Shown: positions 23,281-33,089, numbered from the stretch's first letter. The stretch is 64,000 bases of DNA from Gracilimonas sp017641085 (GCF_046115515.1 NZ_CP175953.1), one strand, 5' to 3'. Numbers and translations are program-made. The notes: generated from the sequence alone by a model not told the origin.

Positions 23281-26200
23281 CTATTTAATCAGCATCATTT
23301 TTTTGGTGATGACTGTTGAGCTTGTTTGTATAGAGTACAGGTAAAGCCCACTCGACATTGCCGAGGCATCAAATACCACCTGATGCGCACCGGCTTCAGT
23401 AAATCCATCAACCAAAGTGGCTACTTGCTGCCCCAGCATGTTGAAGACGGTAACTTTCACGCGCTGCGCTTCCGGCAGGGTGTAAGCAATCTGAGTTGTC
23501 GGGTTAAACGGATTAGGGAAGTTGCTCAGGGCAACTTCTGCTGGAAGCTCTTCGCCGGGTCCTTCTTCAACACGGCTTTCTGTATTGTCATTTACAGAAG
23601 CGAAAAAGGTTCCATCGGACTGGGTCATGGGTGAACCGAGATCGGAGGAGGTTGTCCAATCGTTATAGGTATCGGTATCTGTTCCCAGGTCACTTCTATA
23701 AATACTGTTACCTTCTCCGGCTGATGGTAACGAGGTACTTCCCCATCCTGAGACCAAGCTATTGGCACCTCCTTCCCAGGCAACGGCGTCAATTACATTT
23801 CCGGAAGCATCTTTAAGAACTAATACATCTCCGCCGTTATTAAGCGGGGGCAGATTCACGAAGTCATCTGCATTTTTATTATACAGTGCTTTGAAATCCT
23901 TGCGATCGAGTGCGAGAGTCATAAAAGTATTCCCGCCGATCTTATGTTTGTTCGCAAAAGTAAATGACTGACCGTTTCCATTGTCATCAACCAAAGTCCA
24001 TCCGTTAAGTTGGATTTCTTGTCCGGTCGTGTTGTAGATTTCTACCCACTCTTCCTTTGATTCATTTCCGGGAGTATCATAAAAAACTTCACTGATAAGA
24101 ATGTCAGGAGTGGAAGAAGCAGGCGGACTGGCCGTTGTGAACGAATAAGTTTCATCCACTGCGGTATTTCCGGCTTCATCAGTAGAGACAACCTGGTAGA
24201 AGTATTCGGTTCCTGCCGTTAAACCGGTCAGGGTTTCGGAGTGAGAGGTCACATAACTACCGCTTCCTGCTGAACTTCCATAACTGGTAGTAGTGCCATA
24301 ATTCACCTGTGAATTGGCAGGCTCATCCGTTGTCCATTTAATCGTAACTTCGGTTTCAGTAATATTGGAAGAGTTTACAGCGGTTATAACCGGAGCGGTG
24401 GTATCGGTTGCCTGTAGTGTGGCGGGGTCACCATTGTTAGCGGCTGTCGTCCAGTCGCTATCGTTGTCACTATCGGTATCAAAAGAACTGCGAACGAGGC
24501 TTTCTCCTGTTGAAGCCGTTGGTCCCGATCCCCATCCTGATGGGACACCTGCAGATGCGCCGCCTTCCCAGGCTACTTCATCCACAGTGGTTCCGGAGCC
24601 GTCATTAAGAAGAAGGGCATCCCCTCCATTATTGAGAGCCGGTATTCCACCATACTGATAAGCATCGTTGGTGTAAAGAGCGTTAAACCCAGCCTGATTG
24701 GACGCTACTGTAAAATAGGACTGTGCGTCAATGACGGTGCCTGATGGGAAAGTATAGGAGGACCCGGTACCATTATTATCTATAATGGTATAGCCCGTCA
24801 GATCAATTTGCTGTGAAGTGGGGTTGTACAGTTCAATCCATTCTTCATCAGCATCAGTGCCGGGAGTATCATAGAAGATTTCAGAAAAGAGTACGTGATC
24901 TACAGTGGCATCTGTGATTTCAGCAGTAGTTGTTGCTGTAGCTGTTGCCCCCTGATCATCCGTTACCGTTAAAGAAACACTGTAAGTGCCTGAACTTGTG
25001 TAAGTATAACCTGGGTTAGCGAGGGTACTACTTCCTCCATCCCCGAAGGTCCAACTGTATGACGAGATCGATCCATCACTGTCAGAAGAGCCGGCACTGC
25101 TGAATGTGATGGAGTTTCCGGTGTTCCCCGAATAAGGACCATTGGCCACTGCCGTAGGTGCCTGATTCTGAGGAGCCGAAGCTTGAGTTTGCGGGTCGCC
25201 ATTATTGACAGCTACTGCCCAGTCGGTGTAGGAGTCAGAGTCAGATCCCGGCGAGCTTCGGTAAATAGATTCTCCGGTTGACGCGGTAGGGTCGGTACTG
25301 CTTCCCCATCCTGAAGGCAAACCAGCAGATGCTCCTCCTTCCCAGGCCACAATATCCACTTCGTTACTTTGAGTATCGGTGAGGATTAAAACATCTCCAC
25401 CATTATTTAAAGCGGGAATGGATCCATATTCATCGGCGTCAAATCCATATATAGCCTGAAAACCGGTTGAGGCTGATGCAACAGTAAAATAAGAACCAGG
25501 GGTTATGTTGCTTCCGGCTGGGAAGGTATAGGAAGATCCGGTTCCGTTGTTATCCGTAATGGTATACCCACTTAAATCTACAGTTGTGGAAGTCCCGTTA
25601 TACAGTTCAATCCATTCTTCATTGCTGTCGGTTCCGGGGGTATCATAAAAAATCTCGGAAAAGACGATAGAACCGGCACTGGTGCCTTCTTCAGCCGTTG
25701 TAAATGTGAAGTTGCCGGAACTGGAAGAATTACCGGAGCCATCGGTGCTGCTAACCTGGTAATTGTAGGTAGTATTTGCAGTGAGCCCTGTTAAAGTGAG
25801 GGTATGGGAGGTAGTAAAACTTCCGCTGCTTTGGGTAGAACCATAGGATGTTGTGGCTCCATAGTTGACCTGTGAGGTAGCCAGCTCATCTGTACTCCAG
25901 GTGATAGTAGCAGAATTAGCTCCGATATTGGAGCTTTGGACTGAACTTATAACAGGGGGAGTAGTATCGTTGCCACCGGTATTCCCATCCGGAAAGAAAG
26001 CTCTTCGAACCAGCGAGGTATCCAGAATAAATGGGTTTTCGTTACCCTGATACCCGGCAATGGTACTGCTTCTGTTTAGTTCGTCGGCATCCACTTCATC
26101 CAAATAATGCCATTGGTATAAATCGTTCTTCTGTTGATCAAAGAAGTTTTGATCGGCTTGGGCTTGGTAGATTGCTACAAAATAGAATACGGCCCGGGCG

Positions 26201-26787
26201 GCATTTCCCTTATGTTGTTCTCGGGGTTCAAAGGTGGTGCTTCCGTAATTCTCGGCATATAAATCAATATTGCTAGACGGGATGGATGATTGAGATTGAT
26301 CGAGGTAATACCAGGTATCGGTCAGGTTGTCGTCAATTTCACCTAAAGGGTCATTATTCCTGGCACTGTTTACATTCGATTTTGTTGGGAACAGATGATG
26401 AATATCTGATTTCGCCGGTTCATTCCCGGCCCCCATACTTTGAGGCCACGTGTGCTCGGCATTAACGCCTTTATAAAAAGCATCAGTACTTGGGTCTTCA
26501 TTAGGATCTAAAGTAATTGTATATCCTGTATAAACACCGGTAAGGTTTCCATTGTCATTATCGATAACTGCATACATGGTATCCCGGGCAGTGTCATATC
26601 CCAGCGTTTGGGCAGGGGAGTAGTTTTGCTGCAGGTAATCGATCAGGGCCTGACCTTCCAGTCCGGCACCAATGGTTTGATTCTGAGCAATTGCAGGTTG
26701 TATTGAGAAGATGAGAGCAAAAAGGAATGCTGTGAAATAGCCGTACACATTCCTGGGCACATTATTGCCTTGGGTTAATCCTTCCAT
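23281..26787 (-). CDS. Secreted multidomain endonuclease I with T9SS sorting domain
   Basis: 1168 residues. A signal peptide (FALIFSIQPAIAQ) is followed by an endonuclease I domain (about 40-265) with the catalytic core AEHTWPQSMG and KSDIHHLFPTKSNVN. Then come FN3 (about 280-365), lamin-tail domain (370-520), PKD (540-620), a second lamin-tail (630-765), a second FN3 (780-865), a third lamin-tail (875-1020), and a C-terminal Por-type sorting domain (NFPNPFNPTT, FNMLGQQV, SGLYLYSI, KKMMLIK). It should be exported by type IX secretion and anchored or released to degrade extracellular DNA. The frame extends 29 codons upstream of the ATG at 26787, but those residues do not look like a signal peptide. 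Monocistronic. Confidence 0.92.
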   Translation of the reverse strand: MEGLTQGNNVPRNVYGYFTAFLFALIFSIQPAIAQNQTIGAGLEGQALIDYLQQNYSPAQTLGYDTARDTMYAVIDNDNGNLTGVYTGYTITLDPNEDPSTDAFYKGVNAEHTWPQSMGAGNEPAKSDIHHLFPTKSNVNSARNNDPLGEIDDNLTDTWYYLDQSQSSIPSSNIDLYAENYGSTTFEPREQHKGNAARAVFYFVAIYQAQADQNFFDQQKNDLYQWHYLDEVDADELNRSSTIAGYQGNENPFILDTSLVRRAFFPDGNTGGNDTTPPVISSVQSSNIGANSATITWSTDELATSQVNYGATTSYGSTQSSGSFTTSHTLTLTGLTANTTYNYQVSSTDGSGNSSSSGNFTFTTAEEGTSAGSIVFSEIFYDTPGTDSNEEWIELYNGTSTTVDLSGYTITDNNGTGSSYTFPAGSNITPGSYFTVASASTGFQAIYGFDADEYGSIPALNNGGDVLILTDTQSNEVDIVAWEGGASAGLPSGWGSSTDPTASTGESIYRSSPGSDSDSYTDWAVAVNNGDPQTQASAPQNQAPTAVANGPYSGNTGNSITFSSAGSSDSDGSISSYSWTFGDGGSSTLANPGYTYTSSGTYSVSLTVTDDQGATATATTTAEITDATVDHVLFSEIFYDTPGTDADEEWIELYNPTSQQIDLTGYTIIDNNGTGSSYTFPSGTVIDAQSYFTVASNQAGFNALYTNDAYQYGGIPALNNGGDALLLNDGSGTTVDEVAWEGGASAGVPSGWGSGPTASTGESLVRSSFDTDSDNDSDWTTAANNGDPATLQATDTTAPVITAVNSSNITETEVTIKWTTDEPANSQVNYGTTTSYGSSAGSGSYVTSHSETLTGLTAGTEYFYQVVSTDEAGNTAVDETYSFTTASPPASSTPDILISEVFYDTPGNESKEEWVEIYNTTGQEIQLNGWTLVDDNGNGQSFTFANKHKIGGNTFMTLALDRKDFKALYNKNADDFVNLPPLNNGGDVLVLKDASGNVIDAVAWEGGANSLVSGWGSTSLPSAGEGNSIYRSDLGTDTDTYNDWTTSSDLGSPMTQSDGTFFASVNDNTESRVEEGPGEELPAEVALSNFPNPFNPTTQIAYTLPEAQRVKVTVFNMLGQQVATLVDGFTEAGAHQVVFDASAMSSGLYLYSIQTSSTVITKKMMLIK

Positions 26788-27033
26788 AATAGATGATGGG
26801 GTTTGATTATGTGTTACCGACTTCAGGGTGGTGACAGCAAATTTACGGTTCGCTGGTGGATGCTCCCTGACCATATTTCAGGGATTACACATAATAGCCG
26901 TTTGTCGAGTGTAATAAATATTGATCAGCTTTGCGTTACCTAAGTATTAAAAATCCCGGATTCTAATATTGCTGACTCAGAGAGTTGGCCTCTTGATAAA
27001 AACTTATCATTAAGTTTTTACTGCTTATGCCAT

Positions 27034-27068
27034 TAAAAAACCCCGGCCTGTTTATCTAAGCCGGGGTT
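27034..27068 (-). terminator. Terminator of the quinone oxidoreductase gene
   Basis: 9-bp GC-rich stem (27039-27047 with 27060-27068), then six T residues on the minus strand. The rest of the 307-bp gap up to the nuclease start (26788-27033) shows no gene or repeat. Confidence 0.88.
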
Positions 27069-27094
27069 AAAGTCTATCCAATAAGTAAACTTAT

Positions 27095-28051
27095 TCAGGG
27101 AGTAATCACCAGTTTACCCCTCGTGTGCAGCGATTCAATTTTCTGAAGTGCTTCACCGGCTTCTTCTAAAGAAAAAGTATCGGTGACCGGTACGGTAATT
27201 TTACCACTGTCGGCAAGCACGGTGATATGCTCCAGCTGCTCGGCATTAGGTTCAACAAACACGTATTTAAACTCAATGTCATCGCTGATCTCAGGATTGC
27301 TGTTGGTTATGGAAGCCACTTTTCCGCCCTCTTTCAGCACGCCGGTTTCCATAACCTGGCTGAAGGAATCGCCCCGGGAGCAATGGAAAATCAAATCCAC
27401 TCCATCGGGTTGAGCTTCTTTCACGGCTTCGCCTACATGATTGTCGTTATAATCAATGGTGATGTCGGCACCGAGCTCCTTCATATACTCATGGTTGGAT
27501 TCACTCGCTACTCCAATCACTTTTGCTCCTACCGATTTTGCCAGCTGAATGGCCAGGGTTCCTACTCCACCGGAGGCTCCTAAAATGAGTAGAGTTTGCC
27601 CTTCTTTCAGTTCTCCGAAATCAAAAATGGATTGGTATGCCGTTAACCCTACTAAAGGAATTCCTCCGGAGGCCTCCATGGAAATATTGGTTGGCCGTTC
27701 TGCAAGGTAGGACTCGGGCAAGCTTATATACTCAGCATAGGTGCCGTGTTGAATTTTTGGTCGCCGGGCATAAGCATATACTTCATCTCCGGTGCTAAAT
27801 CGACTTACGGAGTGACCGGTTTCTTCCACAACTCCTGCCACATCCCAGCCGGGCACAAGTGGAAATTCACCGGGGATGGCATCTTTCAGCATGCCCCTTA
27901 CAACGGCGGCATCCACAGGGTTTACACCGGCCGATTTCACCCGTACTAAAACTTCGCCTTCACCCGCTTCAGGCTTGGGCAATTCTCCGGTAGTTACATT
28001 GGTTAGCTCTCCGTACTCTTCTATAAAAGCAGCGTTCATTTGTTCGCTCAT
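27095..28051 (-). CDS. NADP-dependent zinc-free alcohol dehydrogenase / quinone oxidoreductase
   Basis: 318 residues of the medium-chain dehydrogenase family. GroES-like N-terminal half with VKSAGVNPVDAAVVRG and PGWDVAGVVEETG, and a Rossmann half with the signature GASGGVGTLAIQLAK near 145. The cysteine ligands of zinc alcohol dehydrogenases are absent, which places it with the quinone oxidoreductases. The frame is open to 28090, but the ATG at 28051 (MSEQMNAAF) follows an AAGAGAT ribosome binding site; MNAAF at 28039 is an alternative. Physiological substrate unknown. Confidence 0.88.
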   Translation of the reverse strand: MSEQMNAAFIEEYGELTNVTTGELPKPEAGEGEVLVRVKSAGVNPVDAAVVRGMLKDAIPGEFPLVPGWDVAGVVEETGHSVSRFSTGDEVYAYARRPKIQHGTYAEYISLPESYLAERPTNISMEASGGIPLVGLTAYQSIFDFGELKEGQTLLILGASGGVGTLAIQLAKSVGAKVIGVASESNHEYMKELGADITIDYNDNHVGEAVKEAQPDGVDLIFHCSRGDSFSQVMETGVLKEGGKVASITNSNPEISDDIEFKYVFVEPNAEQLEHITVLADSGKITVPVTDTFSLEEAGEALQKIESLHTRGKLVITP

Positions 28052-28210
28052 AATCTCTTTTTGATGAATGTTTTTCAATTGGACTTCCAAAACGTGAGAT
28101 AGGAGAAATGCATTCCTGTTTTAACAGCAACTTTTGGAGGGCGGATAACATTTGCAAGCCATGCCCCATGCCCTTACTATAAGATAGGTTTAACAGCTAA
28201 ATACTTTGTC

Positions 28211-29749
28211 ATGAAGCAATGCCTGCCTCTCTTAGTCATAGTCTCTTTGTTCTTTGTTGATTGTTCTAAAAACAGCACCGGACCTGACATACCGGAGTTG
28301 TCGGATATACTGCTGGAAGAGAATGTGACGGTAAATCCTTCGGGATATGCTCCTTTAACGGCTATGATAAATATTGAAACCCAGGTACCTGTAACAATCA
28401 GGATTGAAGTGATGGGCAAGGACGAGCACTCCGGAATCTATCATGCCATTGAAGGTCACCGGACAATGCATGAAATACCAGTTTTAGGTTTATATGCAAA
28501 CTCCAAAAATATAGTGAGGCTAACTTTTTATGGTAATGATTGGAAGGAAATTGGCTCAAAAGAATACTCTGTAGAAACGGAAACACTCTCGCCAGATATG
28601 CCTCAGGTAGAGATTGATGTTGCAAGCCTTTCTCAGATGGCAGAGGGTTGGACATTTGTGAGCTATTTTGGATTTGAGAAAGGCGGTACGGCAAATCCTC
28701 AGCGACCTTTTATTTTTGATGCAAATGGTGATATAAGATGGTATTTGGATTACTCAAATCACCCGGTACTGGGATCTTTATTTTATGATGACGGTATGGA
28801 GCGGCTTCAAAATGGGAACCTGTATTTTGGAGATGGAAGTTCCGATAAAATTTATGAGATTAATATGTTCGGAGATATTCTTAACAGCTGGGACATACCC
28901 GGATATGGATTTCATCATGAGGTTACAGAAAAGCTGGATGGTAATTTCATTGCCACGGTTAATAAATTGGGGGCGGATACCATTGAGGATTATTTGATTG
29001 AGATAGACCGGGAGAGTAATGAAATTACCACAGTTTGGGACCTGAATGTGTCTCTGCAGTATTCCCGCCGCACCCTTACCAACGACGACGAGGATTGGTT
29101 TCATGCTAATGCCGTAGAATATAGCCAAGACGACGATTGTATAATTGTTTCAGGGCGTACACAAGGAGTGGTAAAGCTTACAAGGGAGAATGAGGTGGTG
29201 TGGATTATGAGTCCCCATCGTGGATGGGCAACATCGGGGCGTGGTGAAGACCTGAACCAATACCTGTTACAGCCACTGGATGCAGAAGGGAATCCCATTA
29301 ATAGCATAAACGTGATGGACGGATTCTATAACCATGCTGATTTTGAATGGAATTGGTATCAGCATGCCCCTCAGCTTATGCCCAACGGAAATATCATGCT
29401 GTTCGACAATGGCGATAATCGAAACTACAGGAGCAGCGGACCCTACAGCAGGGCAGTTGAGTACAAAGTTAATGAGTCGGATATGACCATACAGCAGGTC
29501 TGGCAATATGGCAAAGAACGGGGAGCTGAAACGTACTCTCGAATTGTATCAGATGTGGACTATGATCCGGGTTCCGGCCATGTTTTCTTTTCGCCCGGTG
29601 CTGTCCATAACTCCAAAACGTACGGTAAGGTAGTAGAAGTTGATTACCTGAGTGGAGATGTTTTGTTTGAGGCAACGATTACGCCCCCTGCTCCTCTGTT
29701 TATAATCACATTTCACCGAACAGAAAGGATGAAGATCTATGCCGACTAA
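28211..29749 (+). CDS. Arylsulfotransferase-family lipoprotein
   Basis: 512 residues. Lipoprotein signal VIVSLFFVDCSKN with Cys near residue 18, so probably anchored outside the cytoplasm. The body (about 145-510) is a six-bladed propeller of the ASST type. Histidines lie in GFHHE, WFHANAVEY and YNHADFEW, and an Arg in SGRTQGVVKL; comparable residues are catalytic in E. coli AssT. The first about 120 residues form an Ig-like domain. The catalytic His/Arg identities are my alignment by eye. The gene is isolated; no DsbAB partner lies in the window. Confidence 0.8.
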   Translation: MKQCLPLLVIVSLFFVDCSKNSTGPDIPELSDILLEENVTVNPSGYAPLTAMINIETQVPVTIRIEVMGKDEHSGIYHAIEGHRTMHEIPVLGLYANSKNIVRLTFYGNDWKEIGSKEYSVETETLSPDMPQVEIDVASLSQMAEGWTFVSYFGFEKGGTANPQRPFIFDANGDIRWYLDYSNHPVLGSLFYDDGMERLQNGNLYFGDGSSDKIYEINMFGDILNSWDIPGYGFHHEVTEKLDGNFIATVNKLGADTIEDYLIEIDRESNEITTVWDLNVSLQYSRRTLTNDDEDWFHANAVEYSQDDDCIIVSGRTQGVVKLTRENEVVWIMSPHRGWATSGRGEDLNQYLLQPLDAEGNPINSINVMDGFYNHADFEWNWYQHAPQLMPNGNIMLFDNGDNRNYRSSGPYSRAVEYKVNESDMTIQQVWQYGKERGAETYSRIVSDVDYDPGSGHVFFSPGAVHNSKTYGKVVEVDYLSGDVLFEATITPPAPLFIITFHRTERMKIYAD

Positions 29750-29779
29750 GAGCTTACCGCTGAAAACTAACAGTTATCG

Positions 29780-30319
29780 TTAAAGGGAATAGGAGGTTAC
29801 GACTTTCCACCGTTGTCCGTCATGCTTAAGCAGGTAAAGAGCATCGGCCGTAAACGAATTTTCAAAAGTTCGGCTCTTAAACTCCTTCCATGCCTTATAG
29901 AAATTCTTTTTGGTGAGATCTTTGAAGGCTAAGGTGAGGTGCGGATGATAGGGGCGCTCGTCATAGTTGTAGTTGAAAAGCCCGGTATTAGAGCGAGCCA
30001 GCTCTTCCAGTTGTTCCTGCATATCCATGAGGGCGGCCGATTTCTCAACATCAATAAAAATAACGCTGGGCGGAAAGGTTGAAAAGTTGTTGAGCCGGAT
30101 TTCAAATGGTTGAAACGACTGGGTGAACACTTCGAGCAGGGAATGCAGTTTGTCTTCGTTTTGATCTTCCAGCCGAAAAGGGCTCAGCAGGGTGATGTGT
30201 GGCGGTGCATTCAGGGAATGCGAGCTGTCGAATTTCTCCTTTACTTCCAGCTTCAGCTCCTGAACTTCATCCTTCAGCGGACTTGGAGGAATGAGCGCAA
30301 TGAAGTAGAGTTGGTTCAT
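29780..30319 (-). CDS. 2H phosphoesterase, LigT / 2'-5' RNA ligase family
   Basis: 179 residues with the two HxTx motifs of the 2H superfamily: PHITLLSPF near 42 and HPHLTLAFKD near 127. Members act as cyclic phosphodiesterases or 2'-5' RNA ligases; the natural substrate here is unknown. It lies downstream of argH on the same strand, separated by a heptamer inverted-repeat element beginning 4 bp in front of its ATG. Confidence 0.88.
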   Translation of the reverse strand: MNQLYFIALIPPSPLKDEVQELKLEVKEKFDSSHSLNAPPHITLLSPFRLEDQNEDKLHSLLEVFTQSFQPFEIRLNNFSTFPPSVIFIDVEKSAALMDMQEQLEELARSNTGLFNYNYDERPYHPHLTLAFKDLTKKNFYKAWKEFKSRTFENSFTADALYLLKHDGQRWKVVTSYSL

Positions 30320-30322
30320 GAT

Positions 30323-30414
30323 GGATGATAGATGTTAGATTTGAGATGTAAGATATAAGATCGGTGGTGAGGTATGTCTTAAATCTTATGTTTTACATCT
30401 CAAATCTCAAGTCT
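30323..30414. repeat. Heptamer inverted-repeat element overlapping the argH stop
   Basis: Left arm: AGAT recurs with exact 7-bp period at 30330, 30337, 30344, 30351 and 30358. Right arm: ATCT/GTCT recurs at 30376, 30383, 30397, 30404 and 30411, in the same 7-bp register. The arms are inverted copies of each other. The right arm supplies the last codons and the TGA stop (30400-30402) of argH. Confidence 0.8.
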
Positions 30415-31695
30415 ATTATATCTCTCCTTCAACAGATAATTCCCCAAGTTCCCGATACTTCCTTCATGAGTGTGATTCAATTCCGTAGGGGGGGCAAAGC
30501 TTCCGTCTTCAATTTGCTGTGCTACTTTTTGATAGGCATCTCTGAATGGCACTCCTTCTTTAACGAGCTCGTTTACCGCTTCCACAGAAAAGATCAGCTT
30601 ATATTTCGGGTCATCGAGAATGTTATGATTTACCTCCATCTGTGCAGCTGCATATTCGGTGATGAACAAACAGTTCTTCAGTTCTTCGATAGCCGGGAAC
30701 AGCTGCTCCTTCAATATCTGGAAATCGCGATGATAGCCGGAAGTCAGGTTAGTGGTAGCCATCATAATTTGATTGGGCAATGCTTTCAGCGCGTTGGTTT
30801 TGGCGCGGATCAGTTCAAACACATCCGGGTTTTTCTTATGTGGCATGATGCTGGAACCGGTCGTGAGTTGGTCGGGCAGCTTCAGGAATTGAAAATTCTG
30901 ACTGTTGTAAAGGCACACATCGGCAGCAAGTTTGTTGAGGGTTCCCGCCAGCCCGGCCATGGCAAAAGACAAAGTCTGTTCTGTTTTGCCACGCCCCATT
31001 TGGGCATACACGGAGTTAACGTTCAACCCTTCGAAGCCAAGCAGATCGGCCGTCATTGTTCGATCCAGTGGAAAGGATGAGCCGTAACCGGCAGCCGAGC
31101 CGAGCGGGTTCCTGTTGATGATATGATAAACGGATTCAAGCAAAGTCAAATCATCGACCAGGCTTTCGGCATAGGCGCCAAACCACATCCCAAAGCTGGA
31201 GGGCATCGCAGCCTGGGTGTGCGTGTAACCCGGCAGCAGAACTTCTTTGGTGGCTTCACTTTGCTTAATGAGGGTGTGAAACAACGTTCCGGAAAGTCCG
31301 GCAATTTCTTTTATTTGATCACGGAGGTACAGGCGGATATCCACCAACACCTGGTCATTTCGCGAGCGGCCTGCGTGAACTTTCTTACCAATATCACCCA
31401 ACTTGCGGGTCAGCATTAATTCAATTTGTGAATGAACATCTTCCACGCCATCCTCGATTTCAAACCGGCCGGCTTCGATCACTTCATTCAGAATCCGGTT
31501 CAGTTCTTTTGTCAGGATTTCGAGCTCGTTCTTTTCCAGCAGCCCTACCGACTCCAGCATGGCGATGTGAGCGAGGGTTCCCTGCACATCATACCTGGCA
31601 AGTTCGAGATCCAGATCTCGGTCTTTGCCCACCGTAAATTTCTCGATGAACGCATCGGTTTGAATTCCTTTTTCCCAAAGTTTCTTGTCAGGCAT
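30400..31695 (-). CDS. argH: Argininosuccinate lyase
   Basis: Last step of arginine synthesis: argininosuccinate to arginine and fumarate. 431 residues, with the fumarase/ASL superfamily signature GSSIMPHKKNPD near 277 containing the mobile catalytic serine loop. Also AGRSRNDQV near 110 and the helical TGYTHTQ-like GYTHTQAAMPS near 155. It is the last gene of the arginine operon, 127 bp after argE. Its final residues (RLEI) and stop codon are encoded inside a heptamer repeat, so the C-terminus may have been rewritten by that element; related proteins are usually 10-30 residues longer. Confidence 0.95.
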   Translation of the reverse strand: MPDKKLWEKGIQTDAFIEKFTVGKDRDLDLELARYDVQGTLAHIAMLESVGLLEKNELEILTKELNRILNEVIEAGRFEIEDGVEDVHSQIELMLTRKLGDIGKKVHAGRSRNDQVLVDIRLYLRDQIKEIAGLSGTLFHTLIKQSEATKEVLLPGYTHTQAAMPSSFGMWFGAYAESLVDDLTLLESVYHIINRNPLGSAAGYGSSFPLDRTMTADLLGFEGLNVNSVYAQMGRGKTEQTLSFAMAGLAGTLNKLAADVCLYNSQNFQFLKLPDQLTTGSSIMPHKKNPDVFELIRAKTNALKALPNQIMMATTNLTSGYHRDFQILKEQLFPAIEELKNCLFITEYAAAQMEVNHNILDDPKYKLIFSVEAVNELVKEGVPFRDAYQKVAQQIEDGSFAPPTELNHTHEGSIGNLGNYLLKERYNRLEI

Positions 31696-31822
31696 TTTTC
31701 CGTTTTTATAGTTCAGCGTAAATATTAATTAGCTTAAATAAGCTAATATGTAAATATGCAAAAGCATTTTCTTCGTTTAGAACGTCTGGAAGTCGATTTT
31801 ATCATCTAATCCGTTATAGAAA

Positions 31823-32890
31823 CTACCGTATGTTCCACTGGTCTAAAAGGGATATGTACGTATTGATTCCATTTCTGATTTCTTCCAGCTTAATATATTC
31901 ATCTGCAGTATGAGATCGGCGGGTATCTCCGGGACCGATTTTCACACTGTCGAACGGCATGTGAACCTGGTCCGACATCGTTTTTGATCCATAGGTTTTG
32001 AGTCCCAATTCTTTTGCCCTCTGAATTACCGGATGGCCAGACTCCACACCCGAAGCATTCAGATTGGTGGACCGGGGAGTTACTTCACAATCCACATGTT
32101 TCCGGATCAGCAGCACAACTTCTTCGTTCGTGTAAAATTCATTGGGGCGAACATCCACCACAAACCGACATTCATCAGGCACCACATTATGCTGACTTCC
32201 CGCCTCGATCATTGTCACGGTCATGTTAACAGGACCCAGTACTTCCGATACTTTTTCAAACTGGTGAGAACGAATCCAATCAATATCTTTCAGGGCTTTA
32301 TAGAGTGCATTCTCGCCTTCATTTCGGGCAGCATGTCCGCTTTGGCCATGACTCACACAATCCAAAACAATCAATCCACGCTCGGCAATGGCAAGGTTCA
32401 TAGAGGTAGGTTCACCCACCACGGCAAAATCAATTTCCGGCAATTCAGGAAGCACAATGGGAACGCCGTTCTTTCCGGAAGTTTCTTCCTCCGCCGAGGC
32501 CAGAAAAATCAAATTATATGGCTGTTCTTTTTTGGAGAGAAAAACGAAGGTTGCGAGTAAACTCACCAAAGGTCCGCCGGCATCGTTGCTTCCCAACCCG
32601 TAGAGTTTGCCGTCTTCCAAGGTGGGAGTAAAAGGATCTTTAGTCCATTTCGAAGTAGCCCTCACCGAATCATGATGCGAGTTCAGCATGACCGTTAGTT
32701 TTTGGGGATCAAAATCAGCCGACCAACTCCAGATGTTATTCCCTTTTCGGTGAGGATCAAACCCAAAGTCCGAAAGTACACCGGAAAGTAAATCAGCTGT
32801 CTGATTTTCCTGTCCGCTGTAGGATTGAATGGAAATCAGCTCTTTAAGTAGCTCGGTGGCCTGTTCTGTAAGTTCTTGTATGTTGTTCAT
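31823..32890 (-). CDS. argE: M20 metallopeptidase: N-acyl-ornithine/citrulline deacylase
   Basis: 355 residues. Metal-dependent amidohydrolase of the ArgE/DapE group. Visible ligand motifs: LNSHHDSV (first His), SNDAGGPL (bridging Asp), ASAEEETSG (catalytic and ligand Glu), GEPT and the C-terminal DQVHMPFD. In operons with an acylornithine carbamoyltransferase this enzyme removes the acyl group from N-acyl-citrulline. The ATG at 32890 (MNNIQEL) after AGGTAG is preferred to 32920. Inside the arg operon. Acetyl versus succinyl specificity is not determined. Confidence 0.87.
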   Translation of the reverse strand: MNNIQELTEQATELLKELISIQSYSGQENQTADLLSGVLSDFGFDPHRKGNNIWSWSADFDPQKLTVMLNSHHDSVRATSKWTKDPFTPTLEDGKLYGLGSNDAGGPLVSLLATFVFLSKKEQPYNLIFLASAEEETSGKNGVPIVLPELPEIDFAVVGEPTSMNLAIAERGLIVLDCVSHGQSGHAARNEGENALYKALKDIDWIRSHQFEKVSEVLGPVNMTVTMIEAGSQHNVVPDECRFVVDVRPNEFYTNEEVVLLIRKHVDCEVTPRSTNLNASGVESGHPVIQRAKELGLKTYGSKTMSDQVHMPFDSVKIGPGDTRRSHTADEYIKLEEIRNGINTYISLLDQWNIR

Positions 32891-32916
32891 GTTTCTACCT
32901 TTGTTATCATACTGTT

Positions 32917-33002
32917 TCAAAAGGAGGAGGACGCTTGAATTATAATGTACTCATTAAATAAACCTGCGATCACCTGCATTATCCTGTCATCCGTGTTCAA
33001 TC
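32917..33002. repeat. 86-bp direct repeat, copy A
   Basis: Begins TCAAAAGGAGGAGG and contains CCTGCGATCACCT and TCATCCGTGTT. It recurs with a handful of mismatches at 33231-33316. The last segment, GTCATCCGTGTTCAA, also occurs alone at about 33153-33167. Confidence 0.85.
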
Positions 33003-33017
33003 GTCTATCTCAATAAA

Positions 33018-33066
33018 GTTCAGGAAATTCCGGTCAAAAGGAGTGCAGAACCGGAATTTCCTGAAC
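33018..33066. repeat. Perfect 17-bp inverted repeat between argB and argE
   Basis: Arms 33018-33034 and 33050-33066 are exact reverse complements (GTTCAGGAAATTCCGGT type), with a 15-bp loop. It lies between the two 86-bp direct repeats. No T run follows, so it is more likely a repeat element or mRNA processing hairpin than a terminator. Confidence 0.8.
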
Positions 33067-33089
33067 TATATCGGAGTTTATTCCTGGAG

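Noticed and set aside
24400..25700. Long nucleotide repeats within the secreted nuclease gene
   Set aside because: They reflect repeated lamin-tail and FN3 protein domains, not a DNA element.
28211..29749. Considered as truncated because the C-terminal propeller blade looks short
   Set aside because: The C-terminal FHRTERMKIY matches my recollection of full-length ASST family ends, so the gene is probably complete.
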